DNA from: Planctomycetota bacterium
GTDB taxonomy: Bacteria; Planctomycetota; Planctomycetia; Planctomycetales; Planctomycetaceae
Reading direction: 5' to 3'
Length of the DNA: 64,000 nt
NCBI GenBank assembly: GCA_018242525.1
Contig: JAFEBS010000033.1
Span: 1-64,000 of the forward strand
Shown here: positions 37,217 to 46,367 of the stretch, one piece after another
Numbering within the stretch: the stretch's first letter is position 1
Layout of the letters: every line of letters starts with the position of its first letter
Notes under the pieces: generated by a model
The model's database searches: none
Seen by the model: only the letters and a program-made list of their open reading frames with translations
Told to the model about the DNA's origin: nothing
Position numbers and translations under genes: made by a program

Positions 37217-37696
37217 CTACCAGGGACCGAGTAACCATAGAATACTCCCGGTGAATCCAGCGTCGAGTGCCGTTCCGTTTCCCACGACAGCCCAAATATG
37301 TTGACTTTCACCTTCGGCGCGAAAATCCACTGTCACTAAATCGAATGAAGCGCCGACTTCTCCATCGGATTCGACCCAAACGCGATCTCCGTTGTCGATG
37401 TACTTGAGCGTTACATAACCAAAGCCAGCATGGATCCGATCGACCCAGAAGTGATGCGTCTTGCCGCTAGGCTCAATCCAAGTCAATCGGTCATCCGTTT
37501 CGCGTCCTACCGGTCGGGCATCGAAGTAGATTTCATGGCGATTGGGCAGCACTCCACCAACTCGAGGCCCTCAAGGGCCCGTAAGCATCAGCGCGCATCC
37601 AACAAGCTTCATGCAAATCCAACCAACGAATGCCAACTTGAGCCAACGTGGAATCGCAAGTTTAGTAGCGCGCTGATCGGAAGTGATTTCTTTCAC
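37217..37696 (-). pseudogene. Unknown small protein gene broken by an in-frame TGA
   Basis: From a GTG at 37696 the frame reads MKEITSDQRATKLAIPRWLK and a hydrophobic segment (LAFVGWICMKLVGCALMLTG), then stops at TGA 37571-37573. In the same frame it resumes at once as GPRVGGVLPNRHEIYFDARP and continues for about 115 residues (ending LWLLGPW at 37217). Both parts look protein-like and the join is smooth: membrane anchor, then a beta-rich soluble part. A GTG at 37552 could restart translation. Either a nonsense mutation or two adjacent small genes. Confidence 0.45.
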
Positions 37697-37699
37697 GGT

Positions 37700-38366
37700 G
37701 ATCTTGCTGCCGAACGTATTGCGAAGGATCCGCGTTGAACTTTTCCGCGTCGTGGGTAGGTGGAACGACCGTATGCGGAATCAATCCCGACCGTTCCACG
37801 TCAGTGCCGGCACTCTACTCTGCGCAGAGCACGATGTCACGACGATTTCCGGACGGGGATCGAGGGGCCGGGCGCGGTGAGGGAGATCGTGCCGTAGTGC
37901 TAACCGGTCGCGCGACAATTCTCCCACGAGTCCGGGCGGACAGAGCCCCGGTTGTCGGTGCCGCGTAGCGGTAATCGCCTCGCGGAGGACGTCGGCGAGT
38001 TGGGCGGACAGCGTGGGGCTTTGGCGATACCGCATGCTTCAGGTTCCATCCAGGTACCAGCGTGCGAGTCCCCTGGATCGGCTGTAAGACGGAAGACAAT
38101 GTGCACCACGAAGGACGCGTAGGTCCACGAAGGAATGCATCGAGATCTTCCTTTCTCCCCTTCGTGACTCTTCGTGCCCTTCGTGGTCCAGCCGATCCCT
38201 CAGTCCGTGAGACAGCGTGCGATGCCATCTATGGGCAAGTGATTGAGGTTCTCCAGAGCGAAAAGGCAGGAGACCTGCGCCGAACGAGTGGACTCAATCG
38301 CATCCAAGAACCGGCGGCTAGCCACAATCGATCAAAGAGTCCTAACCCCATGCGAATGAACAGATG
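37700..38366. other. Non-coding region with short inverted repeats
   Basis: I see no credible gene. An inverted repeat built on CCACGAAGG / CCTTCGTGG units spans about 38104-38195, and the 17-mer shared with 35.0 kb lies at 38269-38285. Confidence 0.5.
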
Positions 38367-39083
38367 TCAGTGAAATTCGACGATGGCATCCGGGTATTTC
38401 TCAAACACTCGTTTGTAGAACGGGACACCACTGAGCAAGTCTTTCAGTCGACGCTGATACTGCGCCTGCTTGTTTGACACCATCCATTGCAGGCCAATTC
38501 CCGCGGCCAGAGCCACGGCCCCGATGACATAGTAGTACAGCAGAATGCCGATGATCCCGGCCCACAACAAGACTGAACCAGATATCTTTTGAACCTTTAG
38601 AACCTGATTGGTTGGTTTGCGAATCAGCCTGTCTCGACAGGACGCACAGCAGTGGATCGGTACCGGAATGTTGACCTTGCGTCCGTGGATTGTTGTCACC
38701 GTTTCGTCTTCACCGTTGATCCGAAAGGCAAACGCCAGTGAATTCGACAACAGACCCACCGCCATCACAATCCCCTGGACCAGCGGCCACTTGTCATGCG
38801 AAGTGTGTTCGTGAATCTGTTCACATTCCGCGACGAATGCAATGCGCTCCGCCTCATGACCGCAGCCGATGCACTTCGGCGGGGGAAGTTCGCCCGCATC
38901 CAGCATGGATTGGGCTTCCATCTCCAGGGGAATGTCAACGGCGGGCAATCCAATGCTTGTCCGGAGCGCCCCGAGCGATGGAATCTCGACGATCCCCCCG
39001 CAACTGCACGGAATGCGAGCCCCCGCGGATCCTTCCGAGACAACCATCTCGCGACCGCACTGACATCGAATCGAAACGTCCAT
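38367..39083 (-). CDS. Zinc-ribbon membrane protein, unknown function
   Basis: About 238 residues from ATG 39083 (an upstream ATG at 39143 adds a hydrophobic leader that would mislocate the ribbon). The N-terminus is a double CxC ribbon: IRCQCGREMVV and IPCSCGGIVEIPSLG, a common planctomycete module. A CIGCG pair follows near residue 72, then two or three hydrophobic segments (about 105-120 and 175-205) and a basic C-terminus. CCASC near residue 148 could bind a metal. No function can be given. Confidence 0.78.
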   Translation of the reverse strand: MDVSIRCQCGREMVVSEGSAGARIPCSCGGIVEIPSLGALRTSIGLPAVDIPLEMEAQSMLDAGELPPPKCIGCGHEAERIAFVAECEQIHEHTSHDKWPLVQGIVMAVGLLSNSLAFAFRINGEDETVTTIHGRKVNIPVPIHCCASCRDRLIRKPTNQVLKVQKISGSVLLWAGIIGILLYYYVIGAVALAAGIGLQWMVSNKQAQYQRRLKDLLSGVPFYKRVFEKYPDAIVEFH

Positions 39084-39237
39084 TTCAGTGGCCAGATGGT
39101 TTGAAACACTGAGGAACAGAGGAAGCAGAGAAACTACCAGCAACCAAAGGTGCCAAACAGTCTCACTGCCGAAAAAGGTAACTTGCCTGCGATCAGCAAC
39201 GGACTTCCAATCAACACGCCAACACTTTGAAGCGCCA

Positions 39238-39328
39238 GCAATTCACGAACGGTGACCCCGTGTCGCCGTGCAGAGAGTGTGTGCAGCAGTTTCCACTGAC
39301 GGACGAGCGGCGTGACATCTGCCATCAT
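39238..39328 (-). pseudogene. N-terminal fragment of a WYL-type transcriptional regulator
   Basis: About 30 residues from ATG 39328 or 39325 (MADVTPLVRQWKLLHTLS followed by ARRHGVTVREL) match the start of the helix-turn-helix of WYL-domain regulators. The usual continuation (second helix, then WYL domain) is absent; after VREL the frame is unrelated. It is a short remnant in the gap between the zinc-ribbon gene and the efflux operon. Confidence 0.55.
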
Positions 39329-39630
39329 GGCCCCGGAGTCGAGAAATGAGCAGGCTCTTGCGAATCCAAGGCGATACAGTAGCACATTGCGCGTCCATCC
39401 GCTGTCCAACCCCGGCACTTTTCCGGGGCGGCAACTGCCAGGGACTGGATGTCGAGCTCCAAAAGATCGACCGTTGCGGCCGTTATGCCACACAACACTG
39501 GCTGGCTTCCGGGCAGATCACGGCCCCTGTGCTGCTTCAGCGTTTCATGGCACTCCAGGCAGGTCCGCTGCAGGATGAGGATATCGCGTTGGCATCCCTG
39601 GCCCTGAGGAACTTCGGCCCGCAGGCACAA

Positions 39631-41241
39631 CTATTCCGCACCGACATGAGCCCCCTTCTCAGCCACCGAGCGTTTCATCAGCAGTACCAGGAACGCGAGT
39701 ACCACCGCCAGTACGGCGAATACGAGGAACACGTCGAAGTAGGCCAGCGATGCCGCTTGCTGTGACCGCAGGTTTGCCAGACTTTGCAAAGCCATTCGCT
39801 GTGCCCTGGGGGCATCCCCGGTTTGCTGGAAGAAGACCGCCCGGGCGCTCTCCAGGTAGGAACTCACGTTCGCGTTAAAGGGATCGAGGAATTCCCCCAC
39901 GCGCCATGTGTGGAATTGATCGCGACGTTCCTGGACGGTTCGGGCCATCGATGTGCCGAAGCTGCCTCCCTCGTTGCGAAGCAAGGCGAACAAGCCCACG
40001 GCCGCACCACGCATGTGACGCGGAGTGTACAGGAACGCGGCGACGTTGATCGGTGCAAAGGCCATCCCCAGGCCGGCGATCGTCACGACCCGCGGCAAGA
40101 TTGCCTGCCACGGGCTGATTTCCAGGTTCATGACCGACATCCAATAGCAGCCGATGGCCACGACGAGCATCCCCGCGCCGATCATCCAGCGGGCGTCCGT
40201 TCCCCGGCCAAGCAGTGTGCCGCAGATCAACAGCATGCTGACCGAGGCCAGGCCGGAGGGTGACATGACCAGACCCGATCGAAACGCGTCGTAGCCAAAC
40301 AGCGATTGAAGCAGTCCCGGCAGTGACGTGCTGACGCCATAGAGCACGGCGTATGCACAAAAGATGATGATGCAACACACCCAGAAATTGCGTTCGCCCA
40401 GCGGTCGAAAATTGATCACCGGGTTGTCGCGGCGCATCTCCCACACAACCAGACCGGCTCCACCCACCACAAAAACCAGCAGCAGTGTCTGGACTTTCCC
40501 GAACGGGTCCCACAGCCAGTCCCACTCCTGCCCCTTGGTGATCAGCACTTCCCAGGCGGACATCACCAGTCCTAAAAGCGCCAGGCCGATGTAATCGAAA
40601 TTGAGTGGCATGCGCAGCAGTTGGGCACGCTCTTGCTTGAGATAATCCGGATCCCTGACGACGAAGTACGAGATGAGCAGCGCCAGGCCGCCGATCGGGA
40701 TATTGATATAGAAGATCCAGCGCCAGCTCTGGTAGTCGGACAGATATCCACCAAGCGTTGGACCGACGACAGGTGCTGTCAAAGCCGCAATGCCGAACAT
40801 GGTCATCGCCGTCCCCTGCTTCTCGGGAGGGAAACTGTCGATCAGAATCGCCTGACTGGAGGGCTGCAGTCCGCCACCCGCCAGGCCCTGAATGACTCGA
40901 AACAGGACGATCTGCCACAGGCTGGTGGCCATGCCGCACAGCGCGGACGCGATGGTAAAGATTGCGATCGACCACAGGAAATAATTGCGACGGCCCAGGC
41001 GTGCCGACAGCCAGCCGGAGATTGGCAGGATGGTGGCGTTCGCCGCGAGGTAGCTGGTGAGGATCCATTCGGCGTCGACCACCGCAGCCGACAGATCGCC
41101 CGCGATGTACCGCAAAGACACAATCGCCACCGTCGTGTCCAGGACCTCCATAAACGTGGGGATGATCACTGCCACAGCAACGAACCAGGGATTGATCGCC
41201 GGGCGGCTGACTGCGACCGGCGCAAGCGCGACGCTACTCAT
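39631..41241 (-). CDS. MFS transporter, DHA2 (EmrB/QacA-like) family
   Basis: A 536-residue inner-membrane drug:H+ antiporter with about 14 hydrophobic segments. It starts MSSVALAPVAV, then FVAVAVIIPTFMEVLDTT with the conserved Asp of motif D1, and carries the motif-A-like loop SGWLSARLGRRNYF. Motif C-like GIAALTAPVVGPTLGGYL marks it as an antiporter. The start overlaps the end of the HlyD gene by 8 bp, so the two are translated together. Together they should form the inner-membrane part of a tripartite efflux pump; no outer-membrane TolC gene is in the window. Confidence 0.95.
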   Translation of the reverse strand: MSSVALAPVAVSRPAINPWFVAVAVIIPTFMEVLDTTVAIVSLRYIAGDLSAAVVDAEWILTSYLAANATILPISGWLSARLGRRNYFLWSIAIFTIASALCGMATSLWQIVLFRVIQGLAGGGLQPSSQAILIDSFPPEKQGTAMTMFGIAALTAPVVGPTLGGYLSDYQSWRWIFYINIPIGGLALLISYFVVRDPDYLKQERAQLLRMPLNFDYIGLALLGLVMSAWEVLITKGQEWDWLWDPFGKVQTLLLVFVVGGAGLVVWEMRRDNPVINFRPLGERNFWVCCIIIFCAYAVLYGVSTSLPGLLQSLFGYDAFRSGLVMSPSGLASVSMLLICGTLLGRGTDARWMIGAGMLVVAIGCYWMSVMNLEISPWQAILPRVVTIAGLGMAFAPINVAAFLYTPRHMRGAAVGLFALLRNEGGSFGTSMARTVQERRDQFHTWRVGEFLDPFNANVSSYLESARAVFFQQTGDAPRAQRMALQSLANLRSQQAASLAYFDVFLVFAVLAVVLAFLVLLMKRSVAEKGAHVGAE

Positions 41242-42853
41242 GATTCGTACTCACCTGACCTGTTGGGCTCACGGCGTTCCCCGGGCTTGCCGGGCCTTTT
41301 GTCAGTGCGGCGAACGGTTGCAGGACTTCCCCGGCATGGGGACCCGAGGGCGGCTCGTTGATGTAGACATACGGGACGACTGACAGGCCGATGAACAGGG
41401 GGCTGATTTCTGGATCGTAGTCAGTGAGTTCGATCCGGACGGGCAGTCGCTGGACGATCTTGACGAAATTGCCCGTGGCGTTCTGGGGCGGGAGCAGTGA
41501 CAGCGTTGTGCCAGTGCCCATGGTGAATCCGGTAATGCGGCCCTCGAACTCCCGCCGGTGGCCGTACATGTCGACCTCGCAGCGGACGCGCTGACCGATT
41601 CGCTGATCGGCCAGTTGCGTTTCCTTGAAGTTGGCGTCGATCCAGATCTCGGTCAGCGATCGCACGGCCATCAGGCCCTGGCCAATCTGCACATAGTTTC
41701 CGGGATTGACGTTGCGGCTGGTGACCTGTCCGTCGATGTCGCTGACGATGTCACAGTAGCGCAAATTCAGTTGGGCCTGAGCCAGATCGTCTTCAGCCTG
41801 GGCGACCTTGGCTTCGGCCTGCTTGACGGCGGGTGATTCGGGAATCAGCCGGTCGAAGATGCGGTCCAGGTTCTTGTCCGGGTCCTGCGAATAAAACGCC
41901 TTCTTGACCTGTGTCGGCGTCGCATTCCAGGACGGCGGAGTGTACCCCAACTGCGTGATGCTGCCGTACAAGCCTGCCAAGGCCTCCTGCACCGTCGAGA
42001 AATTCTCATCCAGATCCTCAGGTATATCCAGGGGGCTCTCGTGATTGATCGGCAGACCAAGACTGGCGCGCGTTTGCTGAATCGACTGCCTGGCGCTGCT
42101 CACCCGATTGATCGCCACTTCCAAAGCGGCCTTATAACGGTCAAATTCCTGGTGGCTGATTGCCCCCTTTCCCACAAGCTTCTCGCCGCGTCCGAAGTCC
42201 TGTTCTGCCAGCAACCGATTTGCTTCTTCGACCTTCAGTTGCGCGACGTCGGATTTCAGCAGTTCGATCTGATTCCGCACATCCTCCATCGCGTGATCAA
42301 GCTTGAAGCGGTTGCTACGGGCCTGTGCGGCCAGGCCGCGCGCCCGAGCCAGCGCGGTCGCCAGTTCCCGTTTCGCCGCCACCAAAGCGGATGTCTTGAT
42401 ATTCACCTGGACCTGGAAAGGTTCCGCATCCAGCCGGGCCAATAAATCGCCCGCTTTGACTCGCTGATTGTTATCTACGAAAACCGTCGTCACGTGGCCG
42501 GCAACCCGCGGTGCGATGAACGTGACATGTCCATTGACGTAGGCATCGTCCGTCGAGACCGTATTCAAGGCGGTCTCCACCAGCGGAAACAAGATGTATC
42601 CTCCCGCCGTCAGGCCGATCGCAATTCCCGCCAGAAGCAAGCCGCTGCGCCAGGAACGGGAGCGCGGTGGCCGTGGCTGCGGAGCGGGAGGTTTCAGCGG
42701 CGCAACCACCGACTCGTCCGGATGTGCCGCTGGTACTTCGGATGTCGCTGGCAGTGCCGGTAGTTCTCGCTGCGGTGCCGCCGTCACGGACTCGGGAGAT
42801 TGCAATTTGACTGCGGCTGTGTTTTCGGAATTCACATCATTTGTTGTTCCCAT
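41234..42853 (-). CDS. HlyD/EmrA-family efflux adaptor
   Basis: About 539 residues from ATG 42853, with GGGAG upstream; a TTG at 42883 is an alternative. A polar, Pro-rich N-terminus (about 70 residues) precedes one transmembrane helix (about 75-95), then the lipoyl/biotinyl-like half-motif STDDAYVNGHVTFIAPRV, a long coiled-coil hairpin (about 150-380) and the beta-barrel with GNYVQIGQGLMAV. It is longer than E. coli EmrA because of the extended N-terminus and hairpin. Bridges the MFS pump to an outer-membrane channel. Overlaps the MFS gene by 8 bp; divergent from the redox cluster. Confidence 0.94.
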   Translation of the reverse strand: MGTTNDVNSENTAAVKLQSPESVTAAPQRELPALPATSEVPAAHPDESVVAPLKPPAPQPRPPRSRSWRSGLLLAGIAIGLTAGGYILFPLVETALNTVSTDDAYVNGHVTFIAPRVAGHVTTVFVDNNQRVKAGDLLARLDAEPFQVQVNIKTSALVAAKRELATALARARGLAAQARSNRFKLDHAMEDVRNQIELLKSDVAQLKVEEANRLLAEQDFGRGEKLVGKGAISHQEFDRYKAALEVAINRVSSARQSIQQTRASLGLPINHESPLDIPEDLDENFSTVQEALAGLYGSITQLGYTPPSWNATPTQVKKAFYSQDPDKNLDRIFDRLIPESPAVKQAEAKVAQAEDDLAQAQLNLRYCDIVSDIDGQVTSRNVNPGNYVQIGQGLMAVRSLTEIWIDANFKETQLADQRIGQRVRCEVDMYGHRREFEGRITGFTMGTGTTLSLLPPQNATGNFVKIVQRLPVRIELTDYDPEISPLFIGLSVVPYVYINEPPSGPHAGEVLQPFAALTKGPASPGNAVSPTGQVSTNHE

Positions 42854-43260
42854 TCTGGTTGTCTCCCTTTCCAACTTCAGCAATCAACCTCAGCCGGACG
42901 CTGTCGACTTTTCTAAATGAAGATTTCTTCACTTTGTCGTCCATCAACTTCTCACGGAGAAGCTGATGAAGGCTAGAAACAGGGTTGGGAGGCGGCCATT
43001 GGACTTAGGTATCGGGTTGGCGAAGCGATACCAAAGTCCAATGTGATTTTTTCCGGACTCGTGCATCCTTATTCGAGTCACATGCGGGTGTCCGCGTCGA
43101 AGACGCCGAAGAGTCGCGCCGTTCATGTTGAGTGCGGCGTTGTGTGCGGCTGGCGGGGGCTTAAACGGCAAGGCGGTCAGGCCAGACGCCAGATCTGGAG
43201 ACGGCCATGAGTGGGAATCGTGACTTTCAAACCAGCCTGAATTCCAGAAAAGGGGATGCG
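42854..43260. other. Divergent intergenic region with a palindromic repeat
   Basis: About 400 bp that should hold the promoters of the efflux operon and the alcohol dehydrogenase gene. It contains the hairpin CTTCTCACGGAGAAG near 42950 and a 47-bp inverted repeat at 42997-43043. No gene is supported. Confidence 0.5.
42997..43043. repeat. Palindromic repeat family D (CCAATACCAAAGTCC type)
   Basis: Arms CATTGGACTTAGGTATCG and CGATACCAAAGTCCAATG are inverted copies with one unpaired A. Relatives are at about 47504-47538 (GGTATTGG / CCAATACC plus AAAGTCCAAT) and about 54618-54648 (ACTTTGGTATTGGTG). All three are intergenic. Confidence 0.75.
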
Positions 43261-44268
43261 ATGAATTACAGAGCATGGATCACGAAGGCGGCAAAGCAGC
43301 CGATGGAACTCGGGTCGGTGGATCCCGGACCGCTCGGGGTCGATGACGTTGAAGTTGCCGTCGAACACTGCGGTTTGTGCCACTCGGATCTGTCCGTCTA
43401 CAGCAATGACTGGGGCATCTCGCAATTTCCGGCAATTCTCGGTCACGAGGTCGTTGGGCGGGTGACGGCCGTCGGCGCGGCCGCCCGGGGCGTGACCGTC
43501 GGACAGCGTGTCGGCGTCGGCTGGAGTTCAGGAAGCTGCATGCACTGCCGCCAGTGCCTGTCGGGTAACCATCACTTGTGTCCGCAGGTGCAGTTCACCA
43601 TCGTCGGCCATCGCGGCGGATTCGCGAGCCACATCCGGGCACATTGGGCCTGGGTCATCCCCTTGCCGGAGAATCTGAACTATGCCGACGCGGGGCCGCT
43701 GCTGTGTGGAGGCATTACCGTCTTTGCGCCGCTGGTGATGCATGCCGCGTCGACCGACCGGGTGGGCGTGATCGGTGTCGGCGGGCTGGGGCACATGGCC
43801 GTGAAGTTCGCGGCCGCCTATGGCTGTGAAGTGACTGCGTTCACGTCGAGCGAAAGCAAGTTTGAGGAGGCGAGGGGCTTCGGAGCCCACCACGTTGTCT
43901 CCAGCAAAGACTCGGCAGCCATCAAAAAGTTGAGCGGCAGGCTGGACCTTCTGATCAGCACTGTCAACGTGAAACTCGATTGGGACACGTTCATCGGTAC
44001 GCTCGCGCCAAATGGTCGGTTGCACGTTGTCGGTGCCGTACTGGATCCAATCCCCGTGCCGGCGTTCTCGCTCATCTTGCAGCAGCGGAGTGTTTCGGGG
44101 TCGCCGACGGGTTCGCCGGTGGCAATCGCAACGATGCTGGACTTTGCCGCACGGCACAACGTCACGCCGCAGACCGAGCACTTCCCGATGAGCCAGATCA
44201 ACGAGGCGTTCTCCCGACTTGAATCAGGGAAGGCCCGCTACCGGATCGTGCTGGACGCCGATTTCTGA
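43261..44268 (+). CDS. Zinc-dependent alcohol dehydrogenase (YahK/cinnamyl-alcohol type)
   Basis: A 335-residue NAD(P)-dependent dehydrogenase. ATG 43261 has AGGGG six bases upstream. Catalytic zinc ligands are in CGLCHSDLS and GHEVVG; the structural zinc four-Cys loop is CMHCRQCLSGNHHLC; the nucleotide site is GVGGLGHMAVKFA. The sequence sits nearest to the broad-specificity NADPH aldehyde reductases of the YahK/CAD group. It opens a plus-strand run of redox genes (SDR 32 bp downstream). Confidence 0.94.
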   Translation: MNYRAWITKAAKQPMELGSVDPGPLGVDDVEVAVEHCGLCHSDLSVYSNDWGISQFPAILGHEVVGRVTAVGAAARGVTVGQRVGVGWSSGSCMHCRQCLSGNHHLCPQVQFTIVGHRGGFASHIRAHWAWVIPLPENLNYADAGPLLCGGITVFAPLVMHAASTDRVGVIGVGGLGHMAVKFAAAYGCEVTAFTSSESKFEEARGFGAHHVVSSKDSAAIKKLSGRLDLLISTVNVKLDWDTFIGTLAPNGRLHVVGAVLDPIPVPAFSLILQQRSVSGSPTGSPVAIATMLDFAARHNVTPQTEHFPMSQINEAFSRLESGKARYRIVLDADF

Positions 44269-44300
44269 ACCCCTTGAGACAACTTTTGGAAGTGAAACGC

Positions 44301-45029
44301 ATGAGCAGCGACACGAAGACAGTCATCGTCACCGGAGCTTCACAGGGGATCGGCGCGGGAATTGTCAACGCGTATGTTGAACGTGGTTTCAACGTCGTTG
44401 CCACCTCCCGGAAGATCAGCCAATCCGCCGAGGTTTCGGCTTCGGAGCAGGTGGCCCTTGTCGACGGAGACATCGGCGACGCGGCAACTGCCGTCAGGAT
44501 CGTGCAGACGGCGCTGTCTCGATTCAAGTCGATTGATGGGCTGGTCAATAACGCCGGCATTTTCTTCACCAGGCCGTTCCCGGAGTACACGGCTGAAGAC
44601 TTCAAATCGCTCGTTTCGACGAATCTTGAGGGTTTCCTGTACGTCACCCAGCTTGCCGTCAAGCAGATGCTGGCTCAGAAAACTGGCGGGAGCATCGTCA
44701 CCATCACTGCCGCACTGGCCCGCAATCCGGTCCGCGGCGTCACGGCGTCGGTGCCGATGATCACCAAGGGGGGCCTGGAAACGATCACCCAGCACCTGGC
44801 GATGGAGTACGCGAAAGATGGTATCCGTGTGAATGCGGTCGCGCCTGGCGTGGCCTACACGCCGTTGCACCGGAACACGCCGCCAGAGCTGATGGAAAGC
44901 CTGTCGCCCATGGGGCGGCCGTCGACAGTCGAGGAAATCGCGGATGCGGTGATGTACCTGACGGACGCCACAACGGTCACGGGGCACATTCTGTACGTTG
45001 ACGGCGGCGCGCATTTCGGCCGCTGGTAA
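44301..45029 (+). CDS. SDR-family oxidoreductase lacking the active-site tyrosine
   Basis: A 242-residue Rossmann-fold short-chain dehydrogenase. ATG 44301 has GGAAG upstream. The cofactor motif TGASQGIGAG and the NNAG motif are intact. Where the family has Tyr-x-x-x-Lys, this protein reads PMITK: the Lys is Lys156 but residue 152 is Pro. The usual Ser position also reads differently (ITAALAR). Some SDR groups have lost the Tyr naturally, so this may be a different chemistry or a non-catalytic member. Co-directional with the alcohol dehydrogenase before it and the nitronate monooxygenase after it. Confidence 0.92.
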   Translation: MSSDTKTVIVTGASQGIGAGIVNAYVERGFNVVATSRKISQSAEVSASEQVALVDGDIGDAATAVRIVQTALSRFKSIDGLVNNAGIFFTRPFPEYTAEDFKSLVSTNLEGFLYVTQLAVKQMLAQKTGGSIVTITAALARNPVRGVTASVPMITKGGLETITQHLAMEYAKDGIRVNAVAPGVAYTPLHRNTPPELMESLSPMGRPSTVEEIADAVMYLTDATTVTGHILYVDGGAHFGRW

Positions 45030-45041
45030 TGGGGGACAGCC

Positions 45042-45227
45042 ATGAGATTCTGGCAACGAATCGCAACCGCCCTGCGACTGCGATGCCCCCGCTGTCGCAA
45101 CGGTCAACTGTTCACGGGGCTGTTGAGCATGAACGACGTCTGTCCGCGGTGTGAACTGAAGTTGGAGCCGGAATCAGGCTTCTATCTGGGTTCGGCGTAC
45201 GCGAATTATGCTGAAGCCGAAAGGTAA
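45042..45227 (+). pseudogene. Truncated DUF983 protein
   Basis: Sixty-one residues that start like DUF983: MRFWQRIATALRLRCPRCRN with CPRC at 15-18 and CPRC at 34-37, then ESGFYLGSAYANYA, which normally leads into the first of two membrane helices. Here it ends four residues later and the membrane part is missing. The nitronate monooxygenase starts 4 bp after the stop and takes its ribosome site (AAAGG) from the last codons. A true deletion is likely. Confidence 0.7.
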
Positions 45228-45231
45228 CAGC

Positions 45232-46347
45232 ATGAACGACCCAGGCAGATTTCCGTTGTGGGCCAATACAGAGTTGTCCGCACGGCTCGGTATCAAGTAT
45301 CCGATTATCCAGGGACCGCTGGGTGGTCTGTCGTCACAACGGCTGACCGCGGCCGTTTCAAACTACGGAGGCCTTGGCTCGTTCGGCGCCCACGGACTGG
45401 CTCCAGGTGCGATCAAGGACGTCATCGCGGAACTGCGCACGATGACCGACCAACCGTTCGCCATGAACCTCTGGGTTTCGATGGAGGACGAAGGTGCAAG
45501 GACATCGGACGAAGCGGCCTTCAAGGAAAGCCTGAAGTCGATTGTGCCGCTCATTGAATCGATGGGCGGCGGACTGCCGTCTTACAAACCTTACTCGGGG
45601 ATGAAATTCGAAGATCAGGCGCGGGTGCTCATCGACGCGAACGTACCGGCGTTCAGTTTCATTTACGGGATTCCGCCGAAAGAGATTCTGGACGAGTGCC
45701 GCGCCAAAGGGATCGTGCTCATCGGAACCGCCACGACACTTGAAGAGGCGATCGCGTTGCAGAATGCCGATGTCGATGTCATCGTCGCTTCGGGCTTTGA
45801 GGCAGGCGGGCATCGTGGATCATTTCTGCGCTCGGCCGAAGACTCACTCACCGGGACGTTCTCACTTGTGCCACAAGTCGCGGACGTGGTGTCAGTCCCT
45901 GTCGTCGCGGCGGGCGGCATTGCCGACGCACGCGGAATCGTGGCCGCCTTCGCACTGGGCGCACAAGGCGTGCAGATCGGAACGGCCTTCCTGGCGTGTG
46001 AGGAGTCTGGCGCGACGGTGCAGCATCGTCAGGCCGTGCTGAGTGCCAACGCAGGCCAGACGACGCTGACTCGCGGCTTTACGGGGAGGCTCGCACGGGG
46101 CCTCAAAAACAAGCTCATGGAAACCATGAATGCACCGGGCGTGGAAATCCTGCCATATCCGCTCCAGCGATTCCTCATGCGATCTGTTTCTGGTCCGGCA
46201 GAAAACTCCGGAAAGGCGGAACTCATCCCGATGTGGGCCGGGCAGAGTACGAACCTTGTGCGCCATACAAAGGCGACCGAACTGCTCGACACGCTGGTGG
46301 CCGGTGTCTCGACCGTGATTGGTGAAACATCCGCTGCTGAGGGCTAA
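45232..46347 (+). CDS. Nitronate monooxygenase (2-nitropropane dioxygenase-like)
   Basis: A 371-residue FMN TIM-barrel flavoprotein that oxidises alkyl nitronates. ATG 45232 is chosen over 45208 because AAAGG lies seven bases upstream. Family motifs: LGIKYPIIQGPLGGLS at the N-terminus, VASGFEAGGHRGSFL for the phosphate loop with the conserved His region, and PVVAAGGIADARGIVAA for FMN binding. Detoxification of nitro compounds is the likely role. The next gene starts 20 bp after its stop. Confidence 0.93.
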   Translation: MNDPGRFPLWANTELSARLGIKYPIIQGPLGGLSSQRLTAAVSNYGGLGSFGAHGLAPGAIKDVIAELRTMTDQPFAMNLWVSMEDEGARTSDEAAFKESLKSIVPLIESMGGGLPSYKPYSGMKFEDQARVLIDANVPAFSFIYGIPPKEILDECRAKGIVLIGTATTLEEAIALQNADVDVIVASGFEAGGHRGSFLRSAEDSLTGTFSLVPQVADVVSVPVVAAGGIADARGIVAAFALGAQGVQIGTAFLACEESGATVQHRQAVLSANAGQTTLTRGFTGRLARGLKNKLMETMNAPGVEILPYPLQRFLMRSVSGPAENSGKAELIPMWAGQSTNLVRHTKATELLDTLVAGVSTVIGETSAAEG

Positions 46348-46367
46348 TGACATCCAGGGAGACAATC

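Noticed and set aside
39325-39630. 101-codon minus-strand frame after the MFS gene
   Set aside because: It has one CxxCH-like string (CLECH) but no signal peptide or other supporting pattern, and it overlaps the WYL remnant. Likely chance.
39875-41068. Long second frame within the MFS gene
   Set aside because: Same strand, shifted frame, soluble His/Arg-rich composition; the in-frame product has 14 membrane segments and motifs.
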